A DNA stretch of 64,000 nucleotides from Arthrobacter sp. PGP41 (GCF_002953935.1 NZ_CP026514.1:806001-870000), one strand, 5' to 3'. Shown: positions 53,476 through 62,533, numbered from the stretch's first letter. The notes: a model not told the origin generated them from the sequence alone. Numbers and translations: made by a program.

Positions 53476-54495
53476 TCAGGCCGTCGGCTTCAGCGAAGAG
53501 GTGAGCGCTGCATCAGCGTCCTTCAACACCTTGGCGGCCACTTCCAGCCCTTCGATGCGGCCGAGTGAAACATCCTCATGCTCGATATTGACCAGCATGT
53601 CTGGATCTACCTCGTACAGTGCGCGTAGGAATTCCGTCCAGAAGGCGGTGTCGTGCCCACGGCCCAGGGCCACGAAATCCCACGCAGAGTCCTTGGGCCA
53701 CTCATTGGCCCACTCGTCACCGCCCAGGTTGGTGCGGTTTTCCCCGGGCGAGAGTCGACGGAAACTGTTGTCGAGCACGCCGTACAGCGCCGCGTTCTCC
53801 GTGTTTATCCGGACATCCTTCGCTGCCGCCTGGAACACGAGCGGGCCAAGTTCCCGCACCACGGCAACCGGATCCATCTGCTGCCAGAACAGGTGGGAGG
53901 CATCCAGTTCCACGCCAACGTGGGTTGCCCCCGTCAGCTCGATTAGTTTGCGGACATCGGCGGTGTTGAAAACAATATTCTGGGGGTGCAGTTCCAGGGC
54001 CACTTTGACATCATGGTCCGCGGCGAGGCGGTCGGTCTCCCTCCAGAACTCCGCTGCCACGCCCCATTGGTAGTCCAACACATCCAGCGCCGCAGAGTTC
54101 CAGGCGTTCACGATCCAGTTGGCGACGGTGGCGCCGGGCTCTCCGCCGGGCAGCCCTGACATTGTGACCACCCGGTTCTGCCCAAGGCGGTGCGCGAGGC
54201 GAATGGAACGGCGGATGTCTTCGGCATGCTTCTCGCCGATCTCACGCTTGGGATGCAGGGGGTTGCCGTTACAGTTCAGGCCGGCGATTGACACCCCGGT
54301 TCCCTCGAAAATCGCCAGGAAGTCATCGCGGGCGGCGTCGCTTTCCAGGATCTGGTCCATGGCGGGCACGTGGACCGCGGGCAGGAACCCGCCGGTGTTG
54401 ATTTCGATCCCGGTGAGGCCGAGGTCGGCGATGACCTTCAATGCCTCGGGAAGGGGCCGGTCATGCAGGATCGCGTTATAGACACCCAGCTTCAC
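53476..54495 (-). CDS. Sugar-phosphate isomerase/epimerase
   Basis: A 339-residue AP-endonuclease-2 TIM barrel. Metal-site segments are visible as Ala-Leu-Glu-Leu-His-Pro-Gln-Asn, Gly-Val-Glu-Leu-Asp-Ala-Ser-His, and the C-terminal Val-Asn-Ile-Glu-His-Glu-Asp. It would act as an epimerase or dehydratase on a sugar or inositol-derived ketone. Its start overlaps the preceding dehydrogenase stop by four bases, and the pair is divergent from a LacI regulator. Confidence 0.88.
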   Translation of the reverse strand: MKLGVYNAILHDRPLPEALKVIADLGLTGIEINTGGFLPAVHVPAMDQILESDAARDDFLAIFEGTGVSIAGLNCNGNPLHPKREIGEKHAEDIRRSIRLAHRLGQNRVVTMSGLPGGEPGATVANWIVNAWNSAALDVLDYQWGVAAEFWRETDRLAADHDVKVALELHPQNIVFNTADVRKLIELTGATHVGVELDASHLFWQQMDPVAVVRELGPLVFQAAAKDVRINTENAALYGVLDNSFRRLSPGENRTNLGGDEWANEWPKDSAWDFVALGRGHDTAFWTEFLRALYEVDPDMLVNIEHEDVSLGRIEGLEVAAKVLKDADAALTSSLKPTA

Positions 54496-55670
54496 AGCGA
54501 GATCTTCTTTCCGTTGTTGAGTGCCGAATCGGTGACGGCGCCGAGCAGTTCCATGTTTCGGACGCCCTCGTCGAAGGTGGCGCAGCGGGGGAGGGACTCT
54601 TGTTCGCCCAGGCCGGCAACCTCTTCGAGGAAGGCGCGGGCCTGGTAGCCGAAGGCGTCGTTCTGGCCGAACCCCACCTCCGGCGCGTCCATGGCGAGGC
54701 CACCTGCGATGTAGGGGTGACCGGGACCGAGAATGACCTGCCGGTAGCCGTTTTCGTGGCCAGAGCCGTCATTGAGGAACAGCTGGATTTCGGAGGGGCG
54801 GCGCTGGTCGAACTTGGCGGCGCCGTTTTCACAGAAGACCTCAAACTGAAGGCTGTTCGCGTGGCCGGCGGCAACGCGGGACACTTCGAAGCTTCCCGCG
54901 CCCGTGGCGAACTCCGCGTTGAAGGCTGCGTAGTCGTCGTTCTCGACGGCTTCGAAGGTGTCGCTGACGGCAACGTGGTCATGGCCCATCACAGCGGCAA
55001 GCGGCAGCGGACGTTTGGTGATGACCGTGCTGAGCTGACCGCCGGAGACAGCCTGGATATCGCCGCAGAGGAACTCGGAGACGTACGCCAAGTGGGATCC
55101 GACGTCGGCAAGAGCGCCCGAGCCCGGGCCGCCCTTGTACCGCCAGCTCATGGGGGCGGAGGGGCTGAAGCCGTAGTCGGTCCAGTAGCGGCCGCTGAAG
55201 TGCAGGACGTTGCCGAGCACCCCTGTCTGAATCAGGTCCCGAATGTAAGCGATGCCCGGGGTGCGGCGGAACGTGAAGCCGATGCGCGCGATGCTGGACG
55301 CGTTGCGCGCCGCCTCGGCCATCGCACGAGCGTCGTCCATGGAATCGCTCAAAGGCTTTTCGCACAGCACGTGCTTGCCGGCCGCGAGCAGACCTTCAAC
55401 GACCTCACGGTGAAGGGAGTTGGCGATCACTACGCTGACCACGTCGATGTCATCGGCTTCAGCAATTGCCTGCCATGACGTGTCGTTACGCTCGTACCCG
55501 AATCGACGGGCGGCCAAGGAACCGAATTCGGCGTTGACGTCGCCGATGGAGACCAGTCGGACCGGAGGAAGGACCGGGCTGTACAGGGCGGACGCCGTAC
55601 GGTACGCGGCAGCGTGCGCCTTGCCGGCCATGCCTGCGCCGATGACTGCTACACCGAGGCTTTCAGCCAT
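54492..55670 (-). CDS. Gfo/Idh/MocA family oxidoreductase
   Basis: A 392-residue NAD(P)-dependent dehydrogenase: Rossmann motif Gly-Ala-Gly-Met-Ala-Gly at residues 11-16, Glu-Lys-Pro near residue 105, and His in Asp-Val-Gly-Ser-His in the C-terminal domain. Family members oxidise sugars, inositols and rhizopine-like compounds. It is the first gene of a two-gene minus-strand operon with an isomerase, and a perfect operator-like palindrome (55719-55732) lies 49 bases before its start. Confidence 0.92.
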   Translation of the reverse strand: MAESLGVAVIGAGMAGKAHAAAYRTASALYSPVLPPVRLVSIGDVNAEFGSLAARRFGYERNDTSWQAIAEADDIDVVSVVIANSLHREVVEGLLAAGKHVLCEKPLSDSMDDARAMAEAARNASSIARIGFTFRRTPGIAYIRDLIQTGVLGNVLHFSGRYWTDYGFSPSAPMSWRYKGGPGSGALADVGSHLAYVSEFLCGDIQAVSGGQLSTVITKRPLPLAAVMGHDHVAVSDTFEAVENDDYAAFNAEFATGAGSFEVSRVAAGHANSLQFEVFCENGAAKFDQRRPSEIQLFLNDGSGHENGYRQVILGPGHPYIAGGLAMDAPEVGFGQNDAFGYQARAFLEEVAGLGEQESLPRCATFDEGVRNMELLGAVTDSALNNGKKISL

Positions 55671-55718
55671 TGATTTCTCCTTTGAAATTCAGCCGCAGCG
55701 GGGATCGCCGGCGGCATT

Positions 55719-55732
55719 TTGTAGCGCTACAA
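55719..55732. promoter_or_regulatory. LacI-type operator palindrome
   Basis: TTGTAGCGCTACAA is a perfect palindrome with the central CG typical of LacI/GalR operators. It lies in the 151-base region between the dehydrogenase (minus strand) and the LacI gene (plus strand), so one bound repressor could control both. Confidence 0.72.
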
Positions 55733-55821
55733 TTTTTGCGCTGACCTTGAGCGTAGCCATGTCCATATGTCCTGTCAATCGTTCCCGGGATATTCTCAAC
55801 CGAGAGATGAAAGGCACTTCC

Positions 55822-56847
55822 ATGACGCATGACCGCCCCAAAAACCGGCGCCCGACGATCTATGACGTGGCAAAGCAGGCGGGAGTCTCGCCATCGCTGG
55901 TTTCCCTGGTGCTGCAAAACCCGGTGCGAGTAAGCGAAAAGCGCCGCAATGCCGTGCAAGCGGCGATCTCGGAGCTTGGCTATCGTCCCAGCCGGGCTGC
56001 CACGGCGCTGGCCAGCAGCCGGACGAAGAGCATAGGACTTGTCATAGATGACTACCGGAACCTTTGGTTTGTCGATTTGCTGCGGGGCATGGAATCCGTG
56101 CTGACGGAGGACGGCTACCGGGTTATGCTGGCCGATTCCCGCCCTGGCGCAAACCGCACCAGTGAGGCGGTGGATGGACTACTGGCCATGCACGTGGACG
56201 GGCTGGTGATAGCGGCCGAACCCACTCCATCAATGCTCGCCGGCGCCGGGGTGCCCACCGTCGTTGCAGGTTGGCGCAGCGGCGTGCCTGCGGGGGCTGA
56301 CCTGATCACAAATGACGACGACGGCGGTGGCGCCATGGCTGCCCAACACCTGCTGGGCCTCGGCCACACCAGGATCGGGCACCTGTCCGGCTCCGGCGGC
56401 GCCGCCGACCACCGAAGGGCGGGCTTTGCCGGCCAGCTGCAGGGGGCGGGTCTTGACGTGTGCGTCGTCGGGGAGTCGGGGGGAACTTCGGAGGAGGACG
56501 GCTTTTCGTCCGCATCCTGGCTGCTGGACCATCATCCGGAGACCACGGCTATTTTCGCGGCCAACGACACCATGGCCCTCGGTGCCCTCGGCGCCATCAA
56601 GATGCGGGGATTGTCCGTCCCGTCCGAAATTTCCGTGATTGGGTATGACAATTCCACGGTGGCGAAGTCCAAGTATGTGGAACTTACTTCCATCGACAAC
56701 CGAAGTGACCTTGTGGGGATTGATGTGGCTAAGACGTTGCTGGCGCGCATTGAGACAGGGGCTGCCGGAAGCCAGAAGAAGCTCATTGAGCCGGCACTGG
56801 TGGTGCGCGGCACCACAGGCCCGCCGGCCCCAATCGCCCCAAAGTAG
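55822..56847 (+). CDS. LacI-family transcriptional regulator
   Basis: A 341-residue repressor. The N-terminal HTH (Thr-Ile-Tyr-Asp-Val-Ala-Lys-Gln-Ala-Gly-Val-Ser) and hinge helix (Ala-Ala-Thr-Ala-Leu-Ala-Ser-Ser) are followed by the periplasmic-binding-protein-like effector domain. The ATG at 55822 is chosen from the AAAGG site seven to eight bases upstream; an ATG at 55807 would add five residues. It is divergent from the dehydrogenase/isomerase pair and probably regulates it, and perhaps the downstream importer, in response to a sugar or polyol. Confidence 0.94.
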   Translation: MTHDRPKNRRPTIYDVAKQAGVSPSLVSLVLQNPVRVSEKRRNAVQAAISELGYRPSRAATALASSRTKSIGLVIDDYRNLWFVDLLRGMESVLTEDGYRVMLADSRPGANRTSEAVDGLLAMHVDGLVIAAEPTPSMLAGAGVPTVVAGWRSGVPAGADLITNDDDGGGAMAAQHLLGLGHTRIGHLSGSGGAADHRRAGFAGQLQGAGLDVCVVGESGGTSEEDGFSSASWLLDHHPETTAIFAANDTMALGALGAIKMRGLSVPSEISVIGYDNSTVAKSKYVELTSIDNRSDLVGIDVAKTLLARIETGAAGSQKKLIEPALVVRGTTGPPAPIAPK

Positions 56848-56868
56848 TTGATTCGTTAAAACATCCTA

Positions 56869-56913
56869 ATGTCAGGACAAACTATTGACATTGGTGAGTC
56901 AAGTCACCATGAT
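56869..56913 (+). promoter_or_regulatory. Importer operon promoter with IolR-like motif
   Basis: ATGTCAGGACAAAC (56869-56882) is followed by a perfect -35 box TTGACA (56885-56890), 17 bases and the -10 box CATGAT (56908-56913). On the opposite strand the core reads TGTCCTGACA, which fits the corynebacterial IolR consensus as I recall it at all ten positions. The core-to-minus-35 spacing is five bases, as at the iolC promoter. Confidence 0.6.
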
Positions 56914-56979
56914 CTAGGTAGACAGAGTTCCGGAGGCGGCAGAGTGGCAGCCCGGAACCTGGGATCAAAGGAGATTATT

Positions 56980-57975
56980 GTGGCTAATATTTCTTGGCGT
57001 AAGGTGGCTCTGGTTGCGGCGGTAGTGCCGATGCTGGCACTTGCTGCATGTTCGAGCACCGGTGGGAAAACCGAGAACGCAGGCGGCGGCGCCGGCGGAG
57101 GCCAAGTGGCCACCACGGACCGAATGAAGGTCGCGCTGATCACCCACGCTGCGGCCGGCGACACGTTCTGGGACATTGTCCGCAAGGGGGCCGAGGAGGC
57201 ATCCGCTAAAGACAATGTGGAACTGCTCTACACCAGCGACCCTGAGGCCGGACGCCAGGCCCAGCTCGTCCAACAGGCCATTGACCAGAAAGTCGACGGC
57301 ATCGCCCTTACCCTCGCAACCCCGGATGCCCTCAAGGACGTCCTGAAGAAGGCTACGGACGCCGGCATCCCGGTGGTGAGCCTCAACGCAGGCGAGAGCA
57401 TCTCGTCGCAGCTCGGCGCATTCACCCACTTCGGTTCCAACGAGAAACTCGCCGGCGAGGCCGTGGGGACCCGGCTGGCCGCCGAGGGCTTCAAGCACCC
57501 CGTGTGCGTGATTCAGCAGCAGGGCCATGTTGGCCTGGAAGCACGATGCGCAGGCGTCAAGGCGAAGGTTCCGGGCGCGGAGATCCTGTATGTCGACGGC
57601 AAGGACATGACCGCCGTCCAGTCCACCGCCACCGCGAAGCTCCAGGCCGCCAAGGATGCGGACGTCATCATTGGCCTGGGCGCACCGATCACCCTGACGC
57701 TGCTCAAGTCCGTCGCGGACGCCGGCAGCTCGTCGAAGGTCGCCAGTTTCGACCTGAACGCAGAGCTAGCGCAGAAGATCGTGGATGGTGACGTGATCTT
57801 CACCGTGGACCAACAGCCGTGGCTCCAGGGCTACATGTCCGTTGATTCCCTCTGGCAGGCCAAGCGCGGCGGGTTCAAGCTCGGCGGTGGACAGCCTGTG
57901 CTGACCGGCCCGACCATTGTGGACAAGTCCAACGCTTCAAACGTCCTCAAATTCGCCCAGCAGGGCGTCCGCTAG
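56980..57975 (+). CDS. ABC sugar/polyol-binding lipoprotein
   Basis: A 331-residue exported lipoprotein: signal peptide ending in Leu-Ala-Leu-Ala-Ala-Cys (lipobox), a Gly-rich linker, and a type-1 periplasmic-binding fold of the ribose/inositol class (Val-Ala-Leu-Ile-Thr-His-Ala-Ala-Ala-Gly-Asp-Thr-Phe-Trp start). The GTG at 56980 is chosen because AAAGGAG lies seven bases upstream. First gene of an importer operon with a permease, an ATPase and four dehydrogenase-type genes, so a polyol or inositol derivative is the likely ligand. Confidence 0.92.
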   Translation: MANISWRKVALVAAVVPMLALAACSSTGGKTENAGGGAGGGQVATTDRMKVALITHAAAGDTFWDIVRKGAEEASAKDNVELLYTSDPEAGRQAQLVQQAIDQKVDGIALTLATPDALKDVLKKATDAGIPVVSLNAGESISSQLGAFTHFGSNEKLAGEAVGTRLAAEGFKHPVCVIQQQGHVGLEARCAGVKAKVPGAEILYVDGKDMTAVQSTATAKLQAAKDADVIIGLGAPITLTLLKSVADAGSSSKVASFDLNAELAQKIVDGDVIFTVDQQPWLQGYMSVDSLWQAKRGGFKLGGGQPVLTGPTIVDKSNASNVLKFAQQGVR

Positions 57976-57984
57976 ATCCGGGAC

Positions 57985-58020
57985 TCAGGCCGTGCGGCGG
58001 CGATCCGCCGCACGGCCTGA
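57985..58020 (+). promoter_or_regulatory. Perfect 16-bp hairpin between binding-protein and permease genes
   Basis: TCAGGCCGTGCGGCGG (57985-58000), loop CGAT, and the exact complement (58005-58020). It starts 10 bases after the binding-protein stop, with no T tract. In importer operons such hairpins often stabilise or partly terminate the transcript so that binding protein is made in excess; this role is inferred. Confidence 0.7.
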
Positions 58021-58039
58021 CCAACAAGGAGTTATTCCT

Positions 58040-59107
58040 ATGGCAAATACAGCAACCCTGCCCCCGGCCCCCGCCTCGGCAGCCGGGCCGCGCGGCGACG
58101 AGCGGGTCGGACAACGGAACCCCTTCCAGAAGCTCCTGGGCCGCCCCGAAGTTGGCGCGCTCGTAGGAGCAGTGGTCCTGTTCGTTTTCTTCGCGCTGGT
58201 TTCTTCGACCTTCACGCAGCCCAACGCCTTGGCGACCATTCTTTACGGCAGTTCCACCATCGGCATCATGGCCGTGGGTGTGTCGCTGCTGATGATCGGT
58301 GGCGAATTCGACCTTTCCACCGGCGTGGCAGTTATCTCATCTGCGCTGACCGCATCCCTTTTCAGCTGGAATTTCTCCATGAACGCATGGGTGGGTGTTG
58401 CGTTGGCGCTCGTAGTCTCGCTGGCCATCGGGTTCATCAATGGCTGGATCCTGATCAAGACCAAGCTTCCCAGCTTCATCGTCACCCTCGCGACGTTCCT
58501 GATGCTTACCGGCCTGAACCTGGCACTCACCCGCCTCATCGGAGGCAGCGTGTCCTCGCCTTCCATTTCCAAGCTGGACGGCTTCGAATCGGCCCGCGCC
58601 GTATTTGCCTCGTCGATCAGCATCGGCGGCGTTGAAGTCAAAATCACCGTGTTCTTCTGGATCATCCTGGTTGCCGTCGCATCGTGGGTACTGCTGCGTA
58701 CCAAGGTTGGCAACTGGATCTTCGCAGTGGGCGGGAACGCCGACTCGGCACGCGCTGTGGGCGTGCCCGTGACGAAAACCAAGATCGGGCTGTTCATGGC
58801 GGTTGGGTTCTGCGGTTGGATCCTTGGCATGCACAACCTGTTCGCCTTCGACGCCGTGCAGTCGGGCGAGGGCGTGGGCAATGAATTCCTCTACATCATT
58901 GCCGCAGTGATCGGCGGCTGCCTGCTCACCGGCGGCTACGGATCAGCCGTCGGCGGTGCAATCGGCGCGTTTATCTTTGGCATGGCCAACAAAGGCATCG
59001 TCTACGCGCAGTGGAACCCGGACTGGTTCAAGTTCTTCCTCGGCCTGATGCTGCTGCTGGCCACCATCGTCAACCTCATCGTCAAACGCCGCGCGGAACT
59101 GAAGTAA
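58040..59107 (+). CDS. ABC transporter permease, ribose/inositol class
   Basis: A 355-residue inner-membrane permease of the RbsC/FrcC family with about ten hydrophobic helices after a roughly 40-residue cytoplasmic head. Typical segments are Gly-Gly-Glu-Phe-Asp-Leu-Ser-Thr-Gly, Thr-Leu-Ala-Thr-Phe-Leu-Met-Leu-Thr-Gly and Gly-Gly-Asn-Ala-Asp-Ser-Ala-Arg. The ATG at 58040 follows AAGGAG. Together with its neighbours it forms an importer. Confidence 0.94.
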   Translation: MANTATLPPAPASAAGPRGDERVGQRNPFQKLLGRPEVGALVGAVVLFVFFALVSSTFTQPNALATILYGSSTIGIMAVGVSLLMIGGEFDLSTGVAVISSALTASLFSWNFSMNAWVGVALALVVSLAIGFINGWILIKTKLPSFIVTLATFLMLTGLNLALTRLIGGSVSSPSISKLDGFESARAVFASSISIGGVEVKITVFFWIILVAVASWVLLRTKVGNWIFAVGGNADSARAVGVPVTKTKIGLFMAVGFCGWILGMHNLFAFDAVQSGEGVGNEFLYIIAAVIGGCLLTGGYGSAVGGAIGAFIFGMANKGIVYAQWNPDWFKFFLGLMLLLATIVNLIVKRRAELK

Positions 59108-59119
59108 GGGGCGAAGAAA

Positions 59120-60052
59120 ATGAACGCCAAAGCCATCGACCAGCAGACCCTGCTCAAGAACGAAAAGGACCCGCTGACGCACACCCCGGTCCATTTGCTC
59201 TCCCTGGAAGGTGTGGGGAAGCATTACGGCAACATCATTGCCCTTCGCGATGTCACCATGGCTGTGGACAACGGACGCGTCACCTGTGTCCTGGGGGACA
59301 ACGGCGCCGGTAAGTCCACGCTGATCAAGATCATCGCCGGACTGCACCAGCACGACGAAGGCTCACTGTACGTCATGGGCGACGAACGGAAGTTCAGTTC
59401 CCCCCGCGATGCCCTCGACGTCGGCATTGCCACGGTCTACCAGGACCTCGCCGTGGTTTCTCTGATGCCGATCTGGCGCAACTTCTTCCTCGGGTCCGAG
59501 CTCACCAGCGGATTCGGCCCGTTCAAGAGCCTCGATGTCCAAAAGATGAAGGACATCACCAAGAAAGAGCTCGCCGACATGGGCATCGACCTGCGCGATG
59601 TGGAACAGCCCATCGGCCAGCTTTCGGGCGGTGAGCGCCAGTGTGTCGCCATTGCCCGGGCAGTGTACTTCGGAGCCAAGGTCCTGATCCTGGACGAGCC
59701 GACGGCGGCTCTGGGCGTCAAGCAGTCGGGCGTAGTTTTGCGCTACATCCTCCAGGCGAGGGACCGGGGCCTCGGGGTCATCTTCATCACCCACAACCCG
59801 CACCACGCCTTCCCCGTGGGCGACCGGTTCCTCCTGCTCAAGCGGGGCAAATCCATCGGATACTACGACAAAAAGGACATCACCCTGGACGAGCTCACCG
59901 CCCAGATGGCCGGCGGCGCGGAACTTGCCGAGCTTGCCCACGAGCTCGAACAGCTCGGCGGCCACAGCGACATCGTCAAGGAAGTCCAGGCCGAGGTGGC
60001 TGAAGTGACCGAGACGGCGGAGGCAAAGGAAAGCAGCCCGCGGCACGCATAA
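59120..60052 (+). CDS. ABC transporter ATPase, single domain (FrcA-like)
   Basis: A 310-residue ATPase with Walker A Gly-Asp-Asn-Gly-Ala-Gly-Lys-Ser-Thr, signature Leu-Ser-Gly-Gly-Glu-Arg-Gln, and Walker B Leu-Ile-Leu-Asp-Glu-Pro-Thr. It has one ABC domain, unlike the two-domain RbsA type, so it resembles the fructose/polyol FrcA group and would act as a homodimer. The C-terminal roughly 45 residues are Glu/Ala-rich and not part of the domain. Confidence 0.93.
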   Translation: MNAKAIDQQTLLKNEKDPLTHTPVHLLSLEGVGKHYGNIIALRDVTMAVDNGRVTCVLGDNGAGKSTLIKIIAGLHQHDEGSLYVMGDERKFSSPRDALDVGIATVYQDLAVVSLMPIWRNFFLGSELTSGFGPFKSLDVQKMKDITKKELADMGIDLRDVEQPIGQLSGGERQCVAIARAVYFGAKVLILDEPTAALGVKQSGVVLRYILQARDRGLGVIFITHNPHHAFPVGDRFLLLKRGKSIGYYDKKDITLDELTAQMAGGAELAELAHELEQLGGHSDIVKEVQAEVAEVTETAEAKESSPRHA

Positions 60053-60139
60053 CACCACTGGAGACGGGGGCCCGCCGCGAGACCCGACGGGCCCCTCGCC
60101 ATGCCGCGAAGACGAGCAGCCAGCAGACAGGAAGAGAAC

Positions 60140-61135
60140 ATGCCGATCCGGGTGGGCGTCATTGGCGCCGGCGTTATGGGCGCAGACCATATCAGGAACC
60201 TTTCCGCCACCGTCAACGGTGCCGAAGTCACCTTCGTGGCAGACCTCGACGCCGGACGCGCGGCTGCTGCTGCGCCGCCGTCGGCCAGGACCACGACGGA
60301 CCCCTCGGAGTTGATCAACGCCAGCGAGGTGGACGCGGTCGTTATCGCTTCGCACGACTCCACCCACGCCGGACTGGTGCTGGAATGCTTCGAAGCGATG
60401 ACGCCCGTTCTATGTGAAAAGCCATTGGCCCCTACACTCCTGGAGAGCCTTGACGTAGTGGAGGCCGAAGCGGACATCATCGCGGCGACCGGTGCCAGGC
60501 TCCTGTCCATGGGCTTTATGAGGCGCTTCGATCCCGGCTACGCCGCCCTGCGCGAAACCACGCGGCTTCGGAGCCACGGCGAACCACTGATTGTCCACTG
60601 CACCAGCCGCACGGCAGCCTCCGGCCCCGGCACCAGCTCGGAAACAGCCATCACCAATTCGGCCATTCACGAGTTCGATATCATCCCCTGGCTGCTGGAC
60701 TCGCCCATCACCGAAGTTTCATGGCAGGCGGGGCGCAGCTCCCGGCACAGTCCCGGAGAACTGCAGGACCCTGCGTTGATGCTCCTGCGGACGGCCGACG
60801 GAACCCTGGCGACCCTTGAACTGTTCCTGAACTCGCAGTACGGCTATACCACCAGGTGTGAAGTCGTCTCCGAGCGTGGCACCGCTGCCCTGCCCGAACC
60901 CGCAGCCCTGGTAGTTCAGCGTGAGGGCCATCGCACGGCCGAAATCCCCGCTGACTGGCGCCCGCGTTTCGCCGACGCCTACCGTCTTCAGCTCCAGGCC
61001 TGGATTTCCGCCCTCGAAAGGGGCGAGCCCGCAGCGCTCGCCACCGGAGAAGACGGCCTGAGAGCATCGCAGGTTGCCCAGGCCATGATCCGGTCGCTTC
61101 ACAGCGACGGAGCCTTCACGAAAGTAATCTACTAG
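60140..61135 (+). CDS. Gfo/Idh/MocA family oxidoreductase (copy 1 of the importer operon)
   Basis: A 331-residue NAD(P)-dependent dehydrogenase: Rossmann motif Gly-Ala-Gly-Val-Met-Gly, Glu-Lys-Pro-Leu-Ala near residue 93, Met-Arg-Arg-Phe-Asp, and Asn-Ser-Ala-Ile-His-Glu-Phe-Asp with the catalytic His. This pattern is very close to that of the iolG product (Met-Arg-Arg-Phe-Asp, His-Glu-Phe-Asp), so it probably oxidises an inositol-like polyol. The ATG at 60140 is preceded by ACAGGAAGAG. Its stop overlaps the next start by one base. Confidence 0.92.
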   Translation: MPIRVGVIGAGVMGADHIRNLSATVNGAEVTFVADLDAGRAAAAAPPSARTTTDPSELINASEVDAVVIASHDSTHAGLVLECFEAMTPVLCEKPLAPTLLESLDVVEAEADIIAATGARLLSMGFMRRFDPGYAALRETTRLRSHGEPLIVHCTSRTAASGPGTSSETAITNSAIHEFDIIPWLLDSPITEVSWQAGRSSRHSPGELQDPALMLLRTADGTLATLELFLNSQYGYTTRCEVVSERGTAALPEPAALVVQREGHRTAEIPADWRPRFADAYRLQLQAWISALERGEPAALATGEDGLRASQVAQAMIRSLHSDGAFTKVIY

Positions 61136-62178
61136 TGGCTGTTCCCGTCATGCCGGCACCACGCGTCCCGGATTCGAAGGATGCACCCTCCCTGCGGTGG
61201 GGCATCATGGGGCCCGGGTGGATTGCAGAGCGTTTCACGGAGTCGGTGCAGGCGCATTCCCGCCAGGTTATTGCCGCCGTCGGCTCCCGCTCTTTGGCCC
61301 GCTCCAAAGAGTTTGCCGGGAAGTTTGGCGTGCCGGCCGCATACGGAAGTTACGAGGAACTCGCGGCGGCTCCCGGTATCGACATCGTCTACGTCACCAC
61401 ACCGCACAATTTCCACCACAGCGCCGCCCTGCTCGCCCTCGAAGCAGGCAAGCACGTCCTGATCGAAAAACCCATTGGACTCAATGCCGGGCAGGCACGG
61501 GACATCGCCGCACGGGCCGGATCCGCCGGCGTTTTCGCCGCCGAGGCGATGTGGAGTTTCTTCCTGCCCAAATTCGACGTCATCCGGCAGATCCTCGAAG
61601 CCGGGACACTGGGGACCTTGACCACGGTGGTGGCGGAGTACGGCGAGCACTTCGACCGGAGCCACCGTATCTTTGATCCAGCGCTCGCCGGGGGACCGCT
61701 GCTGGACCTAGGGACCTACCCTTTGGCGCTCATCACCGAAGTCCTGGGCTCCCCCGATAAGGTGCACGTCATCGGCCAGCCGCACGAATCCGGAGTTAAT
61801 GCCCAGCTTTCGGCGATCATGCAATTCCCGGGCGGCAGCCAGGCAGCCATGAACACGCAGCTGCATAATGTCACCCCCACGGCCGCCACCATTGTTGGTT
61901 CCCAGGCAACGCTGGCCATTGACGGCCCCTTCAACATGCCCGGCGGCTTCGAGCTGCGGTTCCCGGACGGGACACGGCTGCGCCACAGCGAGCCGGCGGG
62001 CGGGCACTTCGAAGGCCTGCATTTCGAAGCCGCCGCAGTGGCCCGTTGCATTGCAGCCGGACAAGCAGAAAGCCCCCAGCGTCCACTCGCTGCTTCCATC
62101 CGGACGATGGAAGCAGCGGACGAAATCCGGCGCCAGCTCGGCATTAGCTTTCCGGGCGAAGGAAACCCGTCCGCTTAA
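61135..62178 (+). CDS. Gfo/Idh/MocA family oxidoreductase (copy 2)
   Basis: A 347-residue dehydrogenase of a different subgroup: Gly-Pro-Gly-Trp-Ile-Ala-Glu-Arg-Phe at residues 26-34, Glu-Lys-Pro-Ile-Gly-Leu-Asn, and Gly-Gly-Pro-Leu-Leu-Asp-Leu-Gly-Thr-Tyr-Pro. It resembles the trans-1,2-dihydrobenzenediol/D-xylose dehydrogenase-like branch. It starts with GTG, sharing one base with the preceding stop, so translation is coupled. Confidence 0.9.
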   Translation: MAVPVMPAPRVPDSKDAPSLRWGIMGPGWIAERFTESVQAHSRQVIAAVGSRSLARSKEFAGKFGVPAAYGSYEELAAAPGIDIVYVTTPHNFHHSAALLALEAGKHVLIEKPIGLNAGQARDIAARAGSAGVFAAEAMWSFFLPKFDVIRQILEAGTLGTLTTVVAEYGEHFDRSHRIFDPALAGGPLLDLGTYPLALITEVLGSPDKVHVIGQPHESGVNAQLSAIMQFPGGSQAAMNTQLHNVTPTAATIVGSQATLAIDGPFNMPGGFELRFPDGTRLRHSEPAGGHFEGLHFEAAAVARCIAAGQAESPQRPLAASIRTMEAADEIRRQLGISFPGEGNPSA

Positions 62179-62212
62179 CCGTCGCTGTACACAAACCCGA
62201 AAGGATGAGCCC

Positions 62213-62533
62213 TTGGGTTACATCACCCACAACCCCACGGCAGTCCCGGTCCCGGTACGGATGGGTCTCATCGGCTCCGGCTGGATGGGCGCATTCCATG
62301 CGGACAGCGTTGCCCGCCGCATCCCCGGCGTAGTCCTGGCCGCCATCGCCGACCCCAACATCGAGTCCGCCCGGAGCCTTGCCCTGGAGCGGGGCACTGC
62401 CAAGGTGACGGCCAGTGCCGACGACATCTTCGCGGATCCAGTCGGCATGGAGGCGTGGGCCAGGGATGACAGCGCCGCGGCCCTCGACGCCTTCCGGACC
62501 ACCTTTACCGTCTATGCAGAGGAAAAACCATGA
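62213..62533 (+). CDS. Internally deleted Gfo/Idh/MocA oxidoreductase
   Basis: A 106-residue reading frame with a good ribosome site (AAAGGATG) before a TTG start. Residues 1-75 are the N-terminal NAD-binding part of a Gfo/Idh/MocA enzyme (Gly-Ser-Gly-Trp-Met-Gly-Ala-Phe-His); the last roughly 30 residues (Ala-Ala-Ala-Leu-Asp-Ala-Phe-Arg and onward) look like the extreme C-terminus. The roughly 230 middle residues, including Glu-Lys-Pro and the catalytic domain, are missing, yet the frame still ends in an ATGA overlap with the next gene. This suggests an in-frame deletion of a once full-length operon member. It is unlikely to be an active enzyme. Confidence 0.65.
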   Translation: MGYITHNPTAVPVPVRMGLIGSGWMGAFHADSVARRIPGVVLAAIADPNIESARSLALERGTAKVTASADDIFADPVGMEAWARDDSAAALDAFRTTFTVYAEEKP

